This document shows, piece after piece, positions 1-9,217 of a stretch of 49,462 bases of DNA (the first letter of the stretch is position 1; each line of letters begins with the position of its first letter). The DNA lies in contig JAFDVL010000065.1 in NCBI GenBank assembly GCA_018268995.1, positions 23,828-73,289 of the forward strand, read 5' to 3'. Origin of the DNA: Acidobacteriota bacterium (GTDB lineage Bacteria > Acidobacteriota > Blastocatellia > RBC074). The notes under the pieces were generated by a model that saw nothing but the letters and a program-made list of their open reading frames with translations, was not told the DNA's origin and made no database searches. Made by a program: the position numbers and the translations under genes.

Positions 1-840
1 TAGCGACGTGGGTGACGGCTCCATCCACTGAATTGAAAACCGATCTAGGTTTGAGTGAGGATAGTTCTTCTGATGCAGGCCACGCCTGCGGCTGACCAGA
101 AGCGCGCCCGCAATCAGCACAATCATACTGATTGCCGCCGTCCCAACCATCGTCGAGTTAGTCGGAACTGCGCGAGAAAATTGATTGACGGCGACTGCCA
201 TCAGTGCCCAGATTACAGTCAGGGCATAAGCAGCATTGCCCTGTGTTGCCACGGTCACAACGGATGCGATGCCGCCCGACAACAAGATAGCAACAAGCCC
301 CCAGTTTTCAGCGTCCATCCCCCATCCGTTCCATCCAACTGCAACTAACATCTGCCCGACATTCGCCACGGTTGCGACCGTGATCCAGCCCAGAAAGATG
401 CTGAATGTGACGTGGACAAGCCATTTCTCAGAAACTGAAAATACGTTTACCTGTTGGTAGAGTCTTGCCACGACAGCGATTAACGATCCCAAAAGCAGAA
501 ACATTATTCCCAGGCTCAGCAAAAACAGTGAGCGCTGAAAAACAAGCATCCAAAGAGAAGTCAAAGCCAGTGCAGCAGCAGTCAACCAGCCAATTCGGCG
601 CAACAACGGATTCGTGCGTTGCGCGGGCAACGACTGCCACACGCCATAGCCAACAGACAAAGCAAAAATCAACGTCCAGATGCTGAACGCATAGCCAGCA
701 GGCACCACATACGTCGGATATCGAGCTGAAATCGCGCCAATTGTTGGCCCGGTAATTCCCAGATTCACTAACACTGCAACGATGGGCAGCGTGATGGCAA
801 AAGATAAATTCAATAACTGTCGTAATCTGTCATTTGGCAT
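1..840 (-). CDS. TspO/MBR-like integral membrane protein (3' end beyond window)
   Basis: The reading frame runs from ATG at 840 to the left edge without a stop, giving 280 residues. It is strongly hydrophobic, with about seven predicted membrane segments. Near residues 45-60 it has a PAGYAFSIWTLIF motif, and further on FLGWITVATVANV and a Trp-rich loop (GWNGWGMDAENWG). These resemble the long bacterial tryptophan-rich sensory (TspO/MBR-type) proteins, whose short relatives bind porphyrins or sterols. That assignment is by remembered motif and not by search. The end shown (QKNYPHSNLDRF and beyond) is hydrophilic, so little is probably missing. It starts 33 bp after the MCE gene and may be the last gene of the envelope operon. 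Another polytopic membrane family cannot be excluded. Confidence 0.6.
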   Translation of the reverse strand, partial: MPNDRLRQLLNLSFAITLPIVAVLVNLGITGPTIGAISARYPTYVVPAGYAFSIWTLIFALSVGYGVWQSLPAQRTNPLLRRIGWLTAAALALTSLWMLVFQRSLFLLSLGIMFLLLGSLIAVVARLYQQVNVFSVSEKWLVHVTFSIFLGWITVATVANVGQMLVAVGWNGWGMDAENWGLVAILLSGGIASVVTVATQGNAAYALTVIWALMAVAVNQFSRAVPTNSTMVGTAAISMIVLIAGALLVSRRRGLHQKNYPHSNLDRFSIQWMEPSPTSL

Positions 841-873
841 AATTAGTCCTTCCACACATCCTCAAACAACCAA

Positions 874-2037
874 CTATTTCGCTTTCACTTCAGCCACGCG
901 AGCGCCGGTATCATTGGCATAAACAAAAATTTCCAGGGTTCCATCTACGCCCACTGTCCCTTGTGCGCTCTCGCCCAGCCCCAGCGTTCTGATGCGCGAA
1001 TCGTCAATCTTAAATGTCTCAGAGAGATATTGCCGTACCACAGCGGCGCGGGCCTGTGACAGCTTTAAGTTTTGCTCCTTTGTGCCCTGTGACCCTGTGT
1101 TGGCAACAATCACGACAACGCCGTACTCATTCCCTTCCAGGTACTTTCCGACCTCATTGAGGAGCTTTTCTTTATCCAGCTTGGCGTTATTCGGCTTATC
1201 AAATAAATCCTTGCTGGTGATGGTGAATTTTTTGACCGGCGTTGCTTCGGGCAATTGATCCACCGCGTAGCGGGTCAAGTCAGAAGAGTCAAAGTAGCCG
1301 CGATCTTTGAAGAAGCCACGAAGCAAAAAATTATGCTTGAGCGCTTCCATATTTTCCTGAAAGGAAACCACGCCGGATTTGGCTTCATCCACGACCTGAC
1401 GCAATGAAGCGGTAGTCGCATTGATGTTTTCAAAGGTCGCCCGGTCATTCACAAACGCGCCGATGGTTCCTTCGCCGTTGTTGATCTTGCCAGTGATGGA
1501 TTTGACATCATCTGTAGCCGTCGTCAGATTGCCAATGGCAGCCTTGGACATATCAATCGCATCTTTGGCGGAATCAATGGCCTGCTTGGCAGACTCAATC
1601 GTGTTCCCAGCTTTACGCGCAATGTCAGCGTAATCCAGCGGCGGACGGCTTCGCAGCAAATCGCCATTGTGCAATGGTTCGCCCTGCGCAGAACCGAACG
1701 TGATTTCCATGTATTTGCTGCCCAGCAAACCTTCTGTCTCGATAGCCGCTACAGAATCCTTTCGGATTACAGAATGGGTGGAATCATCCAATTGCATCTC
1801 AATCAAAATTTTGTCACTGGGACGACTTGGCAAAAGAATCTTTTTTATGGTTCCGATGCGCACGCCACCCGCGCGAACAGGCGCGCCTTCATCCAGACCC
1901 GCCACATTATCAAAGGTCGTTTTCAGGGTATAAGTGCGGCTAAAGAGAAACTGCTTCTCGCCGATCAGGAAAACGGTGACCGCGAAAATAAGCAGCGCGG
2001 CAAAAATAAATGCTCCTAGACGTGCCGTTCTGGACAT
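874..2037 (-). CDS. MlaD-type MCE protein with C-terminal OmpA-like domain
   Basis: This is the periplasmic substrate-binding subunit of an MCE lipid transporter, 387 residues long. An N-terminal membrane anchor (about 8-26) is followed by one MCE domain (about 35-115; GAPVRAGGVRIGTIKKI, then GLLGSKYMEI). A helical, Ala/Asp-rich stretch follows (about 140-245; repeated SAKDAIDMSKAAI-like heptads). The last 110 residues look like an OmpA peptidoglycan-associated domain: KLDKEKLLNEVGKYL, then QNLKLSQARAAVVRQYL, then RIRTLGLGES. In that domain the peptidoglycan-contacting Asp of the usual G-x-T-D motif reads Gly (ANTG), while the Arg of LSxxRA is kept. It is 2 bp from the ATPase gene, so they are surely co-transcribed. 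MlaD of E. coli has no OmpA domain, so this is a fusion. Confidence 0.85.
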   Translation of the reverse strand: MSRTARLGAFIFAALLIFAVTVFLIGEKQFLFSRTYTLKTTFDNVAGLDEGAPVRAGGVRIGTIKKILLPSRPSDKILIEMQLDDSTHSVIRKDSVAAIETEGLLGSKYMEITFGSAQGEPLHNGDLLRSRPPLDYADIARKAGNTIESAKQAIDSAKDAIDMSKAAIGNLTTATDDVKSITGKINNGEGTIGAFVNDRATFENINATTASLRQVVDEAKSGVVSFQENMEALKHNFLLRGFFKDRGYFDSSDLTRYAVDQLPEATPVKKFTITSKDLFDKPNNAKLDKEKLLNEVGKYLEGNEYGVVVIVANTGSQGTKEQNLKLSQARAAVVRQYLSETFKIDDSRIRTLGLGESAQGTVGVDGTLEIFVYANDTGARVAEVKAK

Positions 2038-2039
2038 GG

Positions 2040-2801
2040 TTATTTCTCCTGTTTTTCCTGCAAGAAATTTACGACAAACGGGTCATCGCTTTGCTTTAGT
2101 TCTTCGGGAGTCCCTTCAGCAACGATAGCTCCGCGATTCAGCATCGCCACACGATCTGCAATGGTGTGAACGCTACGCATATCGTGGGTCACGACCACCG
2201 ATGTGATGCCGCGTTCCTGTTGCATATCGCGGATCAGTTCATCAATTTCACCTGCCGTAATCGGATCAAGCCCGGCATTCGGTTCATCCAGCAACATAAT
2301 TTCTGGATCAAGTGCCAGCGCTCGCGCTAGTCCAACGCGTTTCTTCATCCCACCTGAAATATTGGCAGGCATCTTTTGCAGCGCACTTTCCATCCCGACC
2401 TGCGCCAACAATTCGCGCACCCGTTCGCGAATTTCACTATCCTGCAGATCTGAATGTCGTCGCAGTGGAAAGGCGACGTTTTCTTCGACTGTCAAAGAGT
2501 CATACAAGGCCGCATTCTGAAACAGAAATCCGATTTTCTTACGCGTCTCATTCAACTCCTTCAATGGCAGCGAAGTTACCGGTGCGCCGTTGATTTCAAT
2601 TTCTCCCTGATCAGGTTTCTGTAATCCGATCAGAAGCTTGAGCAAGACACTTTTGCCAGTGCCGCTGCGCCCCAGTACCAGCAACGTTTGGCCACGCGGG
2701 ACATCAAGGTTCACCCCATTCAGCACAACTTGTTGCCCAAATGCTTTATGCAAATCCTGCATCCGAATCGCGGGTTCACTGGAATTGTTTTCCATTTTCA
2801 T
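2040..2801 (-). CDS. MlaF-type ABC transporter ATPase
   Basis: The cytoplasmic ATPase of the MCE/Mla lipid-transport system, 253 residues from the chosen start. Walker A GRSGTGKS is at 44-51, the Q-loop at Q95, the ABC signature ISGGMKKR at 148-155, and Walker B with LDEPNAGLD at about 168-179. ISGGMKKR is typical of MlaF rather than of nutrient importers. I chose ATG at 2801 because AAAGGG lies about 7 bases upstream. A TTG at 2819 would add six residues and sit flush against the stop of the permease gene. It lies between the permease and the MCE gene and should energise movement of phospholipid or another lipid across the envelope. No MlaB or MlaC gene is seen here. Confidence 0.92.
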   Translation of the reverse strand: MKMENNSSEPAIRMQDLHKAFGQQVVLNGVNLDVPRGQTLLVLGRSGTGKSVLLKLLIGLQKPDQGEIEINGAPVTSLPLKELNETRKKIGFLFQNAALYDSLTVEENVAFPLRRHSDLQDSEIRERVRELLAQVGMESALQKMPANISGGMKKRVGLARALALDPEIMLLDEPNAGLDPITAGEIDELIRDMQQERGITSVVVTHDMRSVHTIADRVAMLNRGAIVAEGTPEELKQSDDPFVVNFLQEKQEK

Positions 2802-2819
2802 AAAAGCCCTTTGCGCCAA

Positions 2820-3635
2820 TTACGGGAAAAACATGATGATTAATCGCACCAACACCACATCTGCCAGAATGACGAATAACGAAGAAAGAACCACTGCACT
2901 GGTCGAAGCGCGCCCGACGCCTTCAGTTCCGCCTGAAGCTCGCATGCCTTGAAAACAGCCCATCAGCCCGATGATGAAACCAAACACCAACGCCTTGAGC
3001 AGCGAGGGAAACAAATCATCGAACCCGACATCTTCAAATCCGTTGTTGATAAAGAGTTGGAGCGGAGTTCGATCAGACAATGCGTTTGCCACCCAGCCCG
3101 TCATAATCCCGCAGAAATCAGCGGCCAGCGTTAAGAGCGGCAGCATCAACATACAAGCCAGAATACGCGTCACCACCAGAAATTTATGCGGGTTCACCGC
3201 CGAAGCTTCGATTGCATCAATCTGCTCTGTGACCTTCATTGATCCGAGTTCAGCGCCGATTCCCGCCCCAATCCGTCCGCTCATCACCAGGGCTGTGATA
3301 ATCGGGCCGCTCTCTTTGATAATTGACATCACAATCACAATTGGCAAAAAGGACTTGGCACCAAATCGCACCAGGCTGTCGCGCGTTTGCATGGACAGCA
3401 CAACTCCGATTGCTCCACCTGCCAGCGCAACCAGAGGCAGCGACTTAGCCCCAATCTCATCCATTTGCCGCAGCAATTCCCGACCTTCATACGGTGGTGT
3501 CAGAGCCGCACGAATGAATCGCCAAACAAACAGGCCCAACTCACCAAACCACTCAAAGGTTTCGCGCAATATTTTCAGCAACCCCCATTCAGGTTGGGCA
3601 ACAGGCGTGCTAGTAATTGCTTCTTTTGCTGTCAT
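2820..3635 (-). CDS. MlaE-type ABC transporter permease
   Basis: Inner-membrane permease of the MCE lipid transporter, 271 residues, the usual length for MlaE. It has an amphipathic N-terminal helix (about 20-45) and about five membrane segments. The family signature is clear: KESGPIITALVMSGRIGAG, then GAELGSMKVTEQIDAIEA, then NPHKFLVVTRILA. AGAGGG-like Shine-Dalgarno sequence (AGAGGG before TTCCCA) precedes the ATG at 3635. It forms a tight minus-strand set with the ATPase and MCE genes. Direction of lipid transport cannot be read from sequence. Confidence 0.92.
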   Translation of the reverse strand: MTAKEAITSTPVAQPEWGLLKILRETFEWFGELGLFVWRFIRAALTPPYEGRELLRQMDEIGAKSLPLVALAGGAIGVVLSMQTRDSLVRFGAKSFLPIVIVMSIIKESGPIITALVMSGRIGAGIGAELGSMKVTEQIDAIEASAVNPHKFLVVTRILACMLMLPLLTLAADFCGIMTGWVANALSDRTPLQLFINNGFEDVGFDDLFPSLLKALVFGFIIGLMGCFQGMRASGGTEGVGRASTSAVVLSSLFVILADVVLVRLIIMFFP

Positions 3636-3690
3636 TGGGAACCCTCTTCAAAAGAGTTGCGGACAATAGGCCCGCGCCCTGTACTCTCAC

Positions 3691-4965
3691 TCAGGCATCG
3701 GTTTTTGGCTCAGTGACATTGGTTAGCGGAACCTGTCTGCCAGCAACCAGCGCCCGCCCTGCTTTCAAGTCGGCTAATCCCACTACAAATGATTGTGTTT
3801 TATTCACACGTTCGAGCAGCTGTTTGAGCATTGCCTCGTCAGCTGATGTGATTCCCTGTTCGCTAAGTGTATTGCGCAAGCTGGCAAGGCTGTCTTTATT
3901 GCGTTTGTACACATCCGGGTAAAGATGTAAGACACCGCTTTCGACCACTGCTGTGTCGTAATTCACATCTACCCAGATGGGCGGATCAAGCTTTAGGGCC
4001 AGACGTTCGGTATTCGTTTTTGATTTCTCTATCTGTTCTTTGGTAACAGGTAATTTTCGCGCAGCCACAATCTTTTCGCTTAAATCATATAAGTCTTCTG
4101 TCAGCATCCGCACACATCCGTGCGAGGCCAGCTGCCCAATATCTGAGGGCTTCGACGCCTCGTGAATCAGGATCGCATTGCCCAGGCGAATTTTGATTTT
4201 GCCCAGCGGATTGCGGGGATCATCGGCTTCGATTTTCTCGCCCGGTTCTACATCCTTGACCCATTTGGAATCGGGTGGAATCCAATCTGGATTCCAAATA
4301 ATTTCGGTTGCCTTGCGTTCGCCCACAGGCAATTGAAAATCGAGGCGGCCAACTCCTATCTGATAGGTCTTCACTTCATAACCGTTTTGCCAAAGCGTAA
4401 GCCGGAAAGCAGGAACATCCACCGTCATCCAGATGCGATGATCCCCGGCAACCAGCGAAGTCTTTGAAATCTTTCCGCCAGTCAACTTGTCAGAACGTGC
4501 GGATTTATTGGTTTCGGCAGAATTCCCAATGCTATCTAACGGGATGTTGCCGCCTAAACTGATTGCCTCCTCACTTGCCAGCGAAAATTTATTAGTGCTC
4601 TTTTGTGTGCCATCGGGCCAGCTCGCTTCTGCCCAAACCTCCCCGGTAAAATCCGGGTCAGGTTTCCACGCCCACAAAAATTTTCCCTCAGCATCTGGTG
4701 TTGTCAGCAAAGCCAATTCCGCTTGTCGGCTAACTGAAGTAACAGGTTGATAAATAATTCTCACCTGCTTTGCACCGGGAGCAGTAACGATGAATTTCGT
4801 TTCTTCAGACAGCACGACTTTCCATTGCCCAATCTCTTTTCCCAGTGGTGTTACCTCCAGCGTGGGAGCCTGCGCAGAGGGTTTGGGAGGCTGACAGGCC
4901 ATCAGCATCAGCATCAGCCAGAACGCAACTGCAAGCACTGGTAAAGGAAATAAATATTTCGACAT
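3691..4965 (-). CDS. L,D-transpeptidase (YkuD) lipoprotein
   Basis: A lipid-anchored periplasmic peptidoglycan transpeptidase, 424 residues. The N-terminus is a lipoprotein signal with lipobox LMAC, Cys24 being the predicted acylated residue. A middle region (about 40-130) of beta-rich, Ig-like appearance precedes the YkuD catalytic domain (about 175-320). Its motif is SHGCVRM with His282 and catalytic Cys284, and an upstream IHEA at 267-270. About 100 C-terminal residues follow, of unknown role. ATG at 4965 is preferred over an upstream in-frame start at 4995 because GGAGAAGAGG lies just before it. It ends 55 bp before the MlaE gene on the same strand, so it may head the envelope operon. Family members make 3-3 cross-links or attach proteins to peptidoglycan. 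Confidence 0.9.
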   Translation of the reverse strand: MSKYLFPLPVLAVAFWLMLMLMACQPPKPSAQAPTLEVTPLGKEIGQWKVVLSEETKFIVTAPGAKQVRIIYQPVTSVSRQAELALLTTPDAEGKFLWAWKPDPDFTGEVWAEASWPDGTQKSTNKFSLASEEAISLGGNIPLDSIGNSAETNKSARSDKLTGGKISKTSLVAGDHRIWMTVDVPAFRLTLWQNGYEVKTYQIGVGRLDFQLPVGERKATEIIWNPDWIPPDSKWVKDVEPGEKIEADDPRNPLGKIKIRLGNAILIHEASKPSDIGQLASHGCVRMLTEDLYDLSEKIVAARKLPVTKEQIEKSKTNTERLALKLDPPIWVDVNYDTAVVESGVLHLYPDVYKRNKDSLASLRNTLSEQGITSADEAMLKQLLERVNKTQSFVVGLADLKAGRALVAGRQVPLTNVTEPKTDA

Positions 4966-5473
4966 CCTCTTCTCCGATTTCAGCAGCGCAATCAACGAAA
5001 CAAGAAGGCCGCTTCAATTAGCACTGACAGGAGTAATGAACAGTGTGATCATGGCGGACAGTTGTGAATGCGAGCGATACACAAACCAAACTAAATCTGC
5101 CGCTTGTCATTACTTGAAAGAACCACTGTCAAGCTTTACCTGTTTGTGCAAAGCGTGTGCCTGAGCTGTTGTGTTCGATCTGCCTACAAGGTAGGAAAAG
5201 CGGCGTGGTGGATAAGAGGAAAATAGACGGTGTTTATTGTGCTTCGTAGCAATTTACTTGCTTGATCTATCAGGCGGGATTAGGCACCCGATAGTCTTTC
5301 CTCAAAGATCATCGGGTGCTGCTGGAATTGTTGTTTTAGGGATGGCTAAAACAAATTTTCGGAGCAACAAACAAGATGTTTGTTGTACATCTTCTGCAAA
5401 CTGGTAGCGCAAACATCTTGTTTGCGCCTTCAACTCAATTTGTCGCTACACCGAGCTAGTTAGATGATGCGCA
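4966..5473. other. Intergenic region with hairpin and palindromic repeat pair
   Basis: About 500 bp without a convincing gene, between two minus-strand operons. It should hold the promoter of the L,D-transpeptidase/Mla operon near its left end and the transcription end of the signalling operon near its right end. A 9-bp perfect stem (GCACCCGAT at 5284-5292 with ATCGGGTGC at 5311-5319) could be a terminator or an operator, but no T tract follows on either strand. The palindromic pair at 5364-5427 is listed separately. I could not recognise a sigma-54 -24/-12 promoter or a riboswitch. Confidence 0.5.
5364..5427. repeat. Inverted pair of palindromic repeats (CAAACAAGATGTTTG)
   Basis: CAAACAAGATGTTTG at 5369-5383 and its exact reverse complement at 5410-5424 face each other across 26 bp. 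Each arm is itself an imperfect palindrome, CAAAC-n5-GTTTG, and the second extends to GCGCAAAC-n5-GTTTGCGC at 5407-5427. The layout is that of a REP/BIME element: two small hairpins in inverted orientation in an intergenic gap. Confidence 0.75.
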
Positions 5474-7012
5474 TCAATGACCTGACTCAGCGGCCATGTG
5501 ACTGACGGAATCCTCCTCTGCCTCGCTTTGTGGCTGGTGCATATTATGCTTCCTGAGCATGTGATAAAGCCGAGGGCGATAGACACCAAGTAAATTGGCA
5601 GCCGCTTGTTTATTGCCTCTGGTCCGTTCCAACGCCGCGCTGACAACCGCGCCCTCCACAATATCAAAAACATCAAACCGCTTGTCGTCCCCTCTTACTT
5701 CGGGCACTTTGCTGACAATCAGGCGTCCCAGTTGCTGCAAGATTGGCTCTTCCTGATTGAGGGTCAATGCGGCAGGGCCATTCACAGGAAGCGCAACTGC
5801 GGCAGGCGCTGCCACTGGATCAGCGGAACCAGTCGTGACGGGCGCACGGCTGAACGGGAAAGCCTCCGCTTCAATCGTATTACCTTTACACAACAGCACC
5901 GCACGTTCGATGACGTTTTGTAACTCGCGAACGTTGCCCGGCCACGAATACGACAGCATCTGTTCGTATGCCGCCTGAGAGATCATTTGCACTGGACGCT
6001 CATACTTCTGGGCATACACCCGTAAAAAATGCTCGGCCAGATGCAAAATGTCCTCCGCCCGTTCACGCAAAGGAGGAACGCGAATTTCGATGGTATTGAT
6101 GCGGTAATACAGGTCTTCGCGTAAATGCCCCTCACGGATCGCATCACGCGGCTCTCGGTTGGTGGCAGAGATCAGCCGGAAGTTTGCTTCCAATGCTTTT
6201 TCGCTGCCCAGTCGGTAATAAACGCGCTCCTGCAAAACACGCAGCAGTTTGGGCTGCAATTCAATCGGCATTTCCCCGATCTCATCCAGCATCAGACTGC
6301 CTTCTGTGGCCTGCCCAATCAAGCCGTTCTTTTCGGATGAAGCACCTGTGAATGCCCCTTTGGTGTGGCCAAAGAGTTCCGATTCGATCAACTCTTTCGG
6401 CAAAGCGGAGCAATTAATTTTGACGAATGGTTTTTTGGCGCGCAGGCTTTTGTAATGAATTGCATTGGCAATCAATTCCTTGCCCGTGCCGGATTCGCCA
6501 ATGATCATAATGTTGGCATCAGACTCTGCGACGCGATCAATAACTTCATACAAATTCTGCATCGCCTTACTGCTGCCAATGATGTTGTAATACGAATCGC
6601 GGTCTTTCAGTTTGTCCCGCAACTGATTGATTTCTTCTGCCTGCCGACGACGCTCCAGCGCTTTCTCAACCAGTGCCAGCAACTCTTCGTACTCAACCGG
6701 CTTTTCGACAAAGTAAAACGCTCCGGCCTTAATTGCCTCAATCGCACGCGTCACGGAACTGTAGCCCGTGATCATAATGATCTCGGTGCTGGGTGTGGCT
6801 TCTTTAAGCTTGCGGACCAACTCAATGCCGTTCACATCAGGCAAATGCAAATCCGTCAGCGCTACATCGTAAGATTGTTCGCTAACCAATTTGAGCGCCT
6901 CTGTCCCGCTTCCCGTTGAGACCACCTGGTAGCCTTGTTCTTCAAGCTGGTAACTGGTCAGGTCTACCATCCCCGGATCGTCATCAATAAGCAAGATTCT
7001 CGCGTTTTTCAT
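5474..7012 (-). CDS. NtrC-family sigma-54-dependent response regulator
   Basis: A transcription activator for sigma-54 promoters, 512 residues. The REC domain (1-120) has phospho-acceptor Asp54 and the conserved T/K partners (ITGY, EKPV). The AAA+ domain (about 140-375) has Walker A GESGTGKE at 172-179, the sigma-54-contacting GAFTGA loop at 219-224 and Walker B LMLDEIGEM. A variable linker rich in Ala/Pro precedes a Fis-type HTH near the C-terminus (RGNKQAAANLLGVYRPRLYHML). ATG at 7012 is chosen over a GTG at 7030 because AGGAG sits 7 bases upstream. It is the last gene after two hybrid kinases on the same strand, which are its likely phosphodonors. Targets are not visible. Confidence 0.94.
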   Translation of the reverse strand: MKNARILLIDDDPGMVDLTSYQLEEQGYQVVSTGSGTEALKLVSEQSYDVALTDLHLPDVNGIELVRKLKEATPSTEIIMITGYSSVTRAIEAIKAGAFYFVEKPVEYEELLALVEKALERRRQAEEINQLRDKLKDRDSYYNIIGSSKAMQNLYEVIDRVAESDANIMIIGESGTGKELIANAIHYKSLRAKKPFVKINCSALPKELIESELFGHTKGAFTGASSEKNGLIGQATEGSLMLDEIGEMPIELQPKLLRVLQERVYYRLGSEKALEANFRLISATNREPRDAIREGHLREDLYYRINTIEIRVPPLRERAEDILHLAEHFLRVYAQKYERPVQMISQAAYEQMLSYSWPGNVRELQNVIERAVLLCKGNTIEAEAFPFSRAPVTTGSADPVAAPAAVALPVNGPAALTLNQEEPILQQLGRLIVSKVPEVRGDDKRFDVFDIVEGAVVSAALERTRGNKQAAANLLGVYRPRLYHMLRKHNMHQPQSEAEEDSVSHMAAESGH

Positions 7013-7071
7013 AATTTTCTCCTGGCTCACTTACTGAAATAGCTCAGTAAAAATTCATGAGCCGATTGAGT

Positions 7072-9210
7072 TTAGGCACTCATGCCTTTTCCAACTCGCC
7101 CGGTCAGCCCGGCAATCACCATTACCAATTCAGCTGGCTCAACCGGTTTCGGGACATGCATCTGAAACCCTGCGGACAGGGCGGCAATGCGATCTTTGGC
7201 GCGTCCGTAAGCAGTCAGTGCCACAGCGGGCAATTTGCCGCCTTGTTGCGGGGGCAATGCCCGGACGTATCGCATCAATTCATAGCCATTTTTGCCGGGC
7301 ATCCCAATATCAGAAACCAAACAGGCAAACGGCGTTTTATCAGTTTGTGTCAATGCTGCCAGCGCCTCTTCCGCCGAACTGACGGCAACCACCTGTGCGC
7401 CTTGCTCCTGAAGCATCATCGTGATCAGATCACGCGCATCAGCGCCATCATCTACAACCAGAATCTGTAAGCCTGCCAGCACGCGCGATTCACTCTTTGG
7501 CAGACTGTGCCGTTCCGTCGCAGAGGCGGATTCGTCAGCCAGCGGACGGACAGCACGCAAAGGCAGGTTGATCGTAAAACTTGTCCCCAGTTCCTCACCA
7601 GGGCTTTCCACGCGGATCGTTCCGCCATGCAATTCTACCAAATGTCGCACCAAAGCCAGGCCCAAACCCAAGCCACTATAACGTCGTGTAGTAGAGCTGT
7701 CTGCCTGGTGAAAGCGATCAAAAACATGCGGCAGGAAATCGTCCGCAATTCCTTTACCCGTATCGCTGACGATTAACTGCAAATAGGGATCAACGCGCTC
7801 TAACTGAAGTCTGATGTGTCCACCAGCGGGAGTAAATTTCACGGCATTGGAAATCAGATTCCAAACGATCTGTTGCAGGCGTTCTGAGTCTCCGGTGATC
7901 ACGTCAATTTCGCCCAGAAAACAGGTTTCGATAGTAATATTTTTAGCCGCTGCGGCTGGACGCATTGTATCCACCGCCGTTTCTATCAACATCGCCATGT
8001 CCACGGGCTGCATTTCCAGTCGCAGCTTGCCGCTGATAATGCGAGACGAATCCAGTAAATCCTCAATCAACTGCTGTTGGGAACGGGCACTCCGTTCAAT
8101 CACCTCCAGCGCGTGAGAAAGGGTTTCCGGCTTATACTTTCCGCCGCGCAGGATTTTCGCCCAGCCCAGCATGGCATTCAGTGGCGCTCGAAGTTCATGG
8201 GAAACCAGCGCCAGAAATTCATCTTTGGCGCGGTTCGCTGCTTCGGCTTCGTTATGCGCGCGCTTTTCGCGTTGCAACAGGGTCTCTCGCTCTTGCTGCG
8301 ATATGCGTTCGGCGGTGATGTCAGTATTCGTCCCGAACCAACGAATCAGTTTTCCTGATTCGTCCCGAATCGGCACAGCGCGCGAGAGAAACCAACGATA
8401 TTCGCCATTGCGGCCCCGCAACGGAAACGTATCTTCCCATTCTTCGCCCGTATCCCAGGCTTGTTGAATACGCCGGGTCACTCGGTCTACATGATCGGGA
8501 TGATGAACTGTTTGCCAGCCCCATCCCTGCATGTCTTCCAGTGTGGTTCCGGTATAGTCAAACCAACGCTGGTTGTACCAAAAAACCCAGCCTCGCTCAT
8601 CTGCCATCCAGGCAAATTGCGACATGTTGTCAGCCAACATCCGAAAGCGCATTTCGCTTTCCCGCAGTTTTTCTTCTGAACGCTTGCGCTGCGTGATGTC
8701 GTTCACCTGAATATGTACCCCCTGCACCTCGCCCTGTGCATCCACATCCGGGACGTAGTGCGCGAACATCACTTTTGCTTCCTGCGCAAAATCCATTTCA
8801 AACTCAAACGTAACACACTCGCCAGCCAGGGCACGTTGCAAATACGGAGCAACACGTGGATAAGCCGCACCTAAAATCTCATGCACCTGATGACCTATGA
8901 TCTGATGTGACTGTAGCCCAAAAGATTTTTCATAGCTGGCATTGACGTACCGATAGTACCCATCGCGATCCACATACGAAATCAAGGCAGGAAGGTGATC
9001 TGCCAAAGCGCGCAACTTGGCGTCGCTCGCCCGTAATTCTTCCTGCTGCCGACGCAATCTGGTTTCCGCCTGCTGTCGTTCGGCTAGTTCTTGCTGCAAT
9101 GCGGCCAACCGTTGCTCCAGCTCCAGATTCCTGACAGCAAGCTCTTCATTTTGCTGGGCCAGAACCAGATGCGCGAAAGTCTTTTTCATGACAGAAGTTT
9201 TCTTTTGCAT
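7072..9210 (-). CDS. Hybrid histidine kinase (coiled coil-PAS-PAS-HisKA-HATPase-REC)
   Basis: A sensor kinase of 712 residues without membrane segments, so probably cytoplasmic. In order: a long coiled coil (about 15-65), PAS 1 (about 65-175), PAS 2 (about 185-300), HisKA with phospho-accepting His338 in VSHELRAPLNAML, HATPase with N-box LISNAVKFTP, DTGKGI and GLGLGLALV, and a C-terminal REC domain (LQILVVDDGADARDLI, acceptor Asp in SDIGMPGKNGYEL). The start at 9210 lies 7 bp after the stop of the upstream kinase, with AAGGA before it. An in-frame start at 9294 would overlap that gene by 77 bp. PAS domains suggest sensing of a soluble ligand, redox state or light; the cofactor is unknown. Confidence 0.92.
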   Translation of the reverse strand: MQKKTSVMKKTFAHLVLAQQNEELAVRNLELEQRLAALQQELAERQQAETRLRRQQEELRASDAKLRALADHLPALISYVDRDGYYRYVNASYEKSFGLQSHQIIGHQVHEILGAAYPRVAPYLQRALAGECVTFEFEMDFAQEAKVMFAHYVPDVDAQGEVQGVHIQVNDITQRKRSEEKLRESEMRFRMLADNMSQFAWMADERGWVFWYNQRWFDYTGTTLEDMQGWGWQTVHHPDHVDRVTRRIQQAWDTGEEWEDTFPLRGRNGEYRWFLSRAVPIRDESGKLIRWFGTNTDITAERISQQERETLLQREKRAHNEAEAANRAKDEFLALVSHELRAPLNAMLGWAKILRGGKYKPETLSHALEVIERSARSQQQLIEDLLDSSRIISGKLRLEMQPVDMAMLIETAVDTMRPAAAAKNITIETCFLGEIDVITGDSERLQQIVWNLISNAVKFTPAGGHIRLQLERVDPYLQLIVSDTGKGIADDFLPHVFDRFHQADSSTTRRYSGLGLGLALVRHLVELHGGTIRVESPGEELGTSFTINLPLRAVRPLADESASATERHSLPKSESRVLAGLQILVVDDGADARDLITMMLQEQGAQVVAVSSAEEALAALTQTDKTPFACLVSDIGMPGKNGYELMRYVRALPPQQGGKLPAVALTAYGRAKDRIAALSAGFQMHVPKPVEPAELVMVIAGLTGRVGKGMSA

Positions 9211-9217
9211 GATTCCA

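Noticed and set aside
5284..5319. Rho-independent terminator at the GCACCCGAT stem
   Set aside because: The stem is good but no T tract follows on either strand; kept only as a note on the intergenic region.
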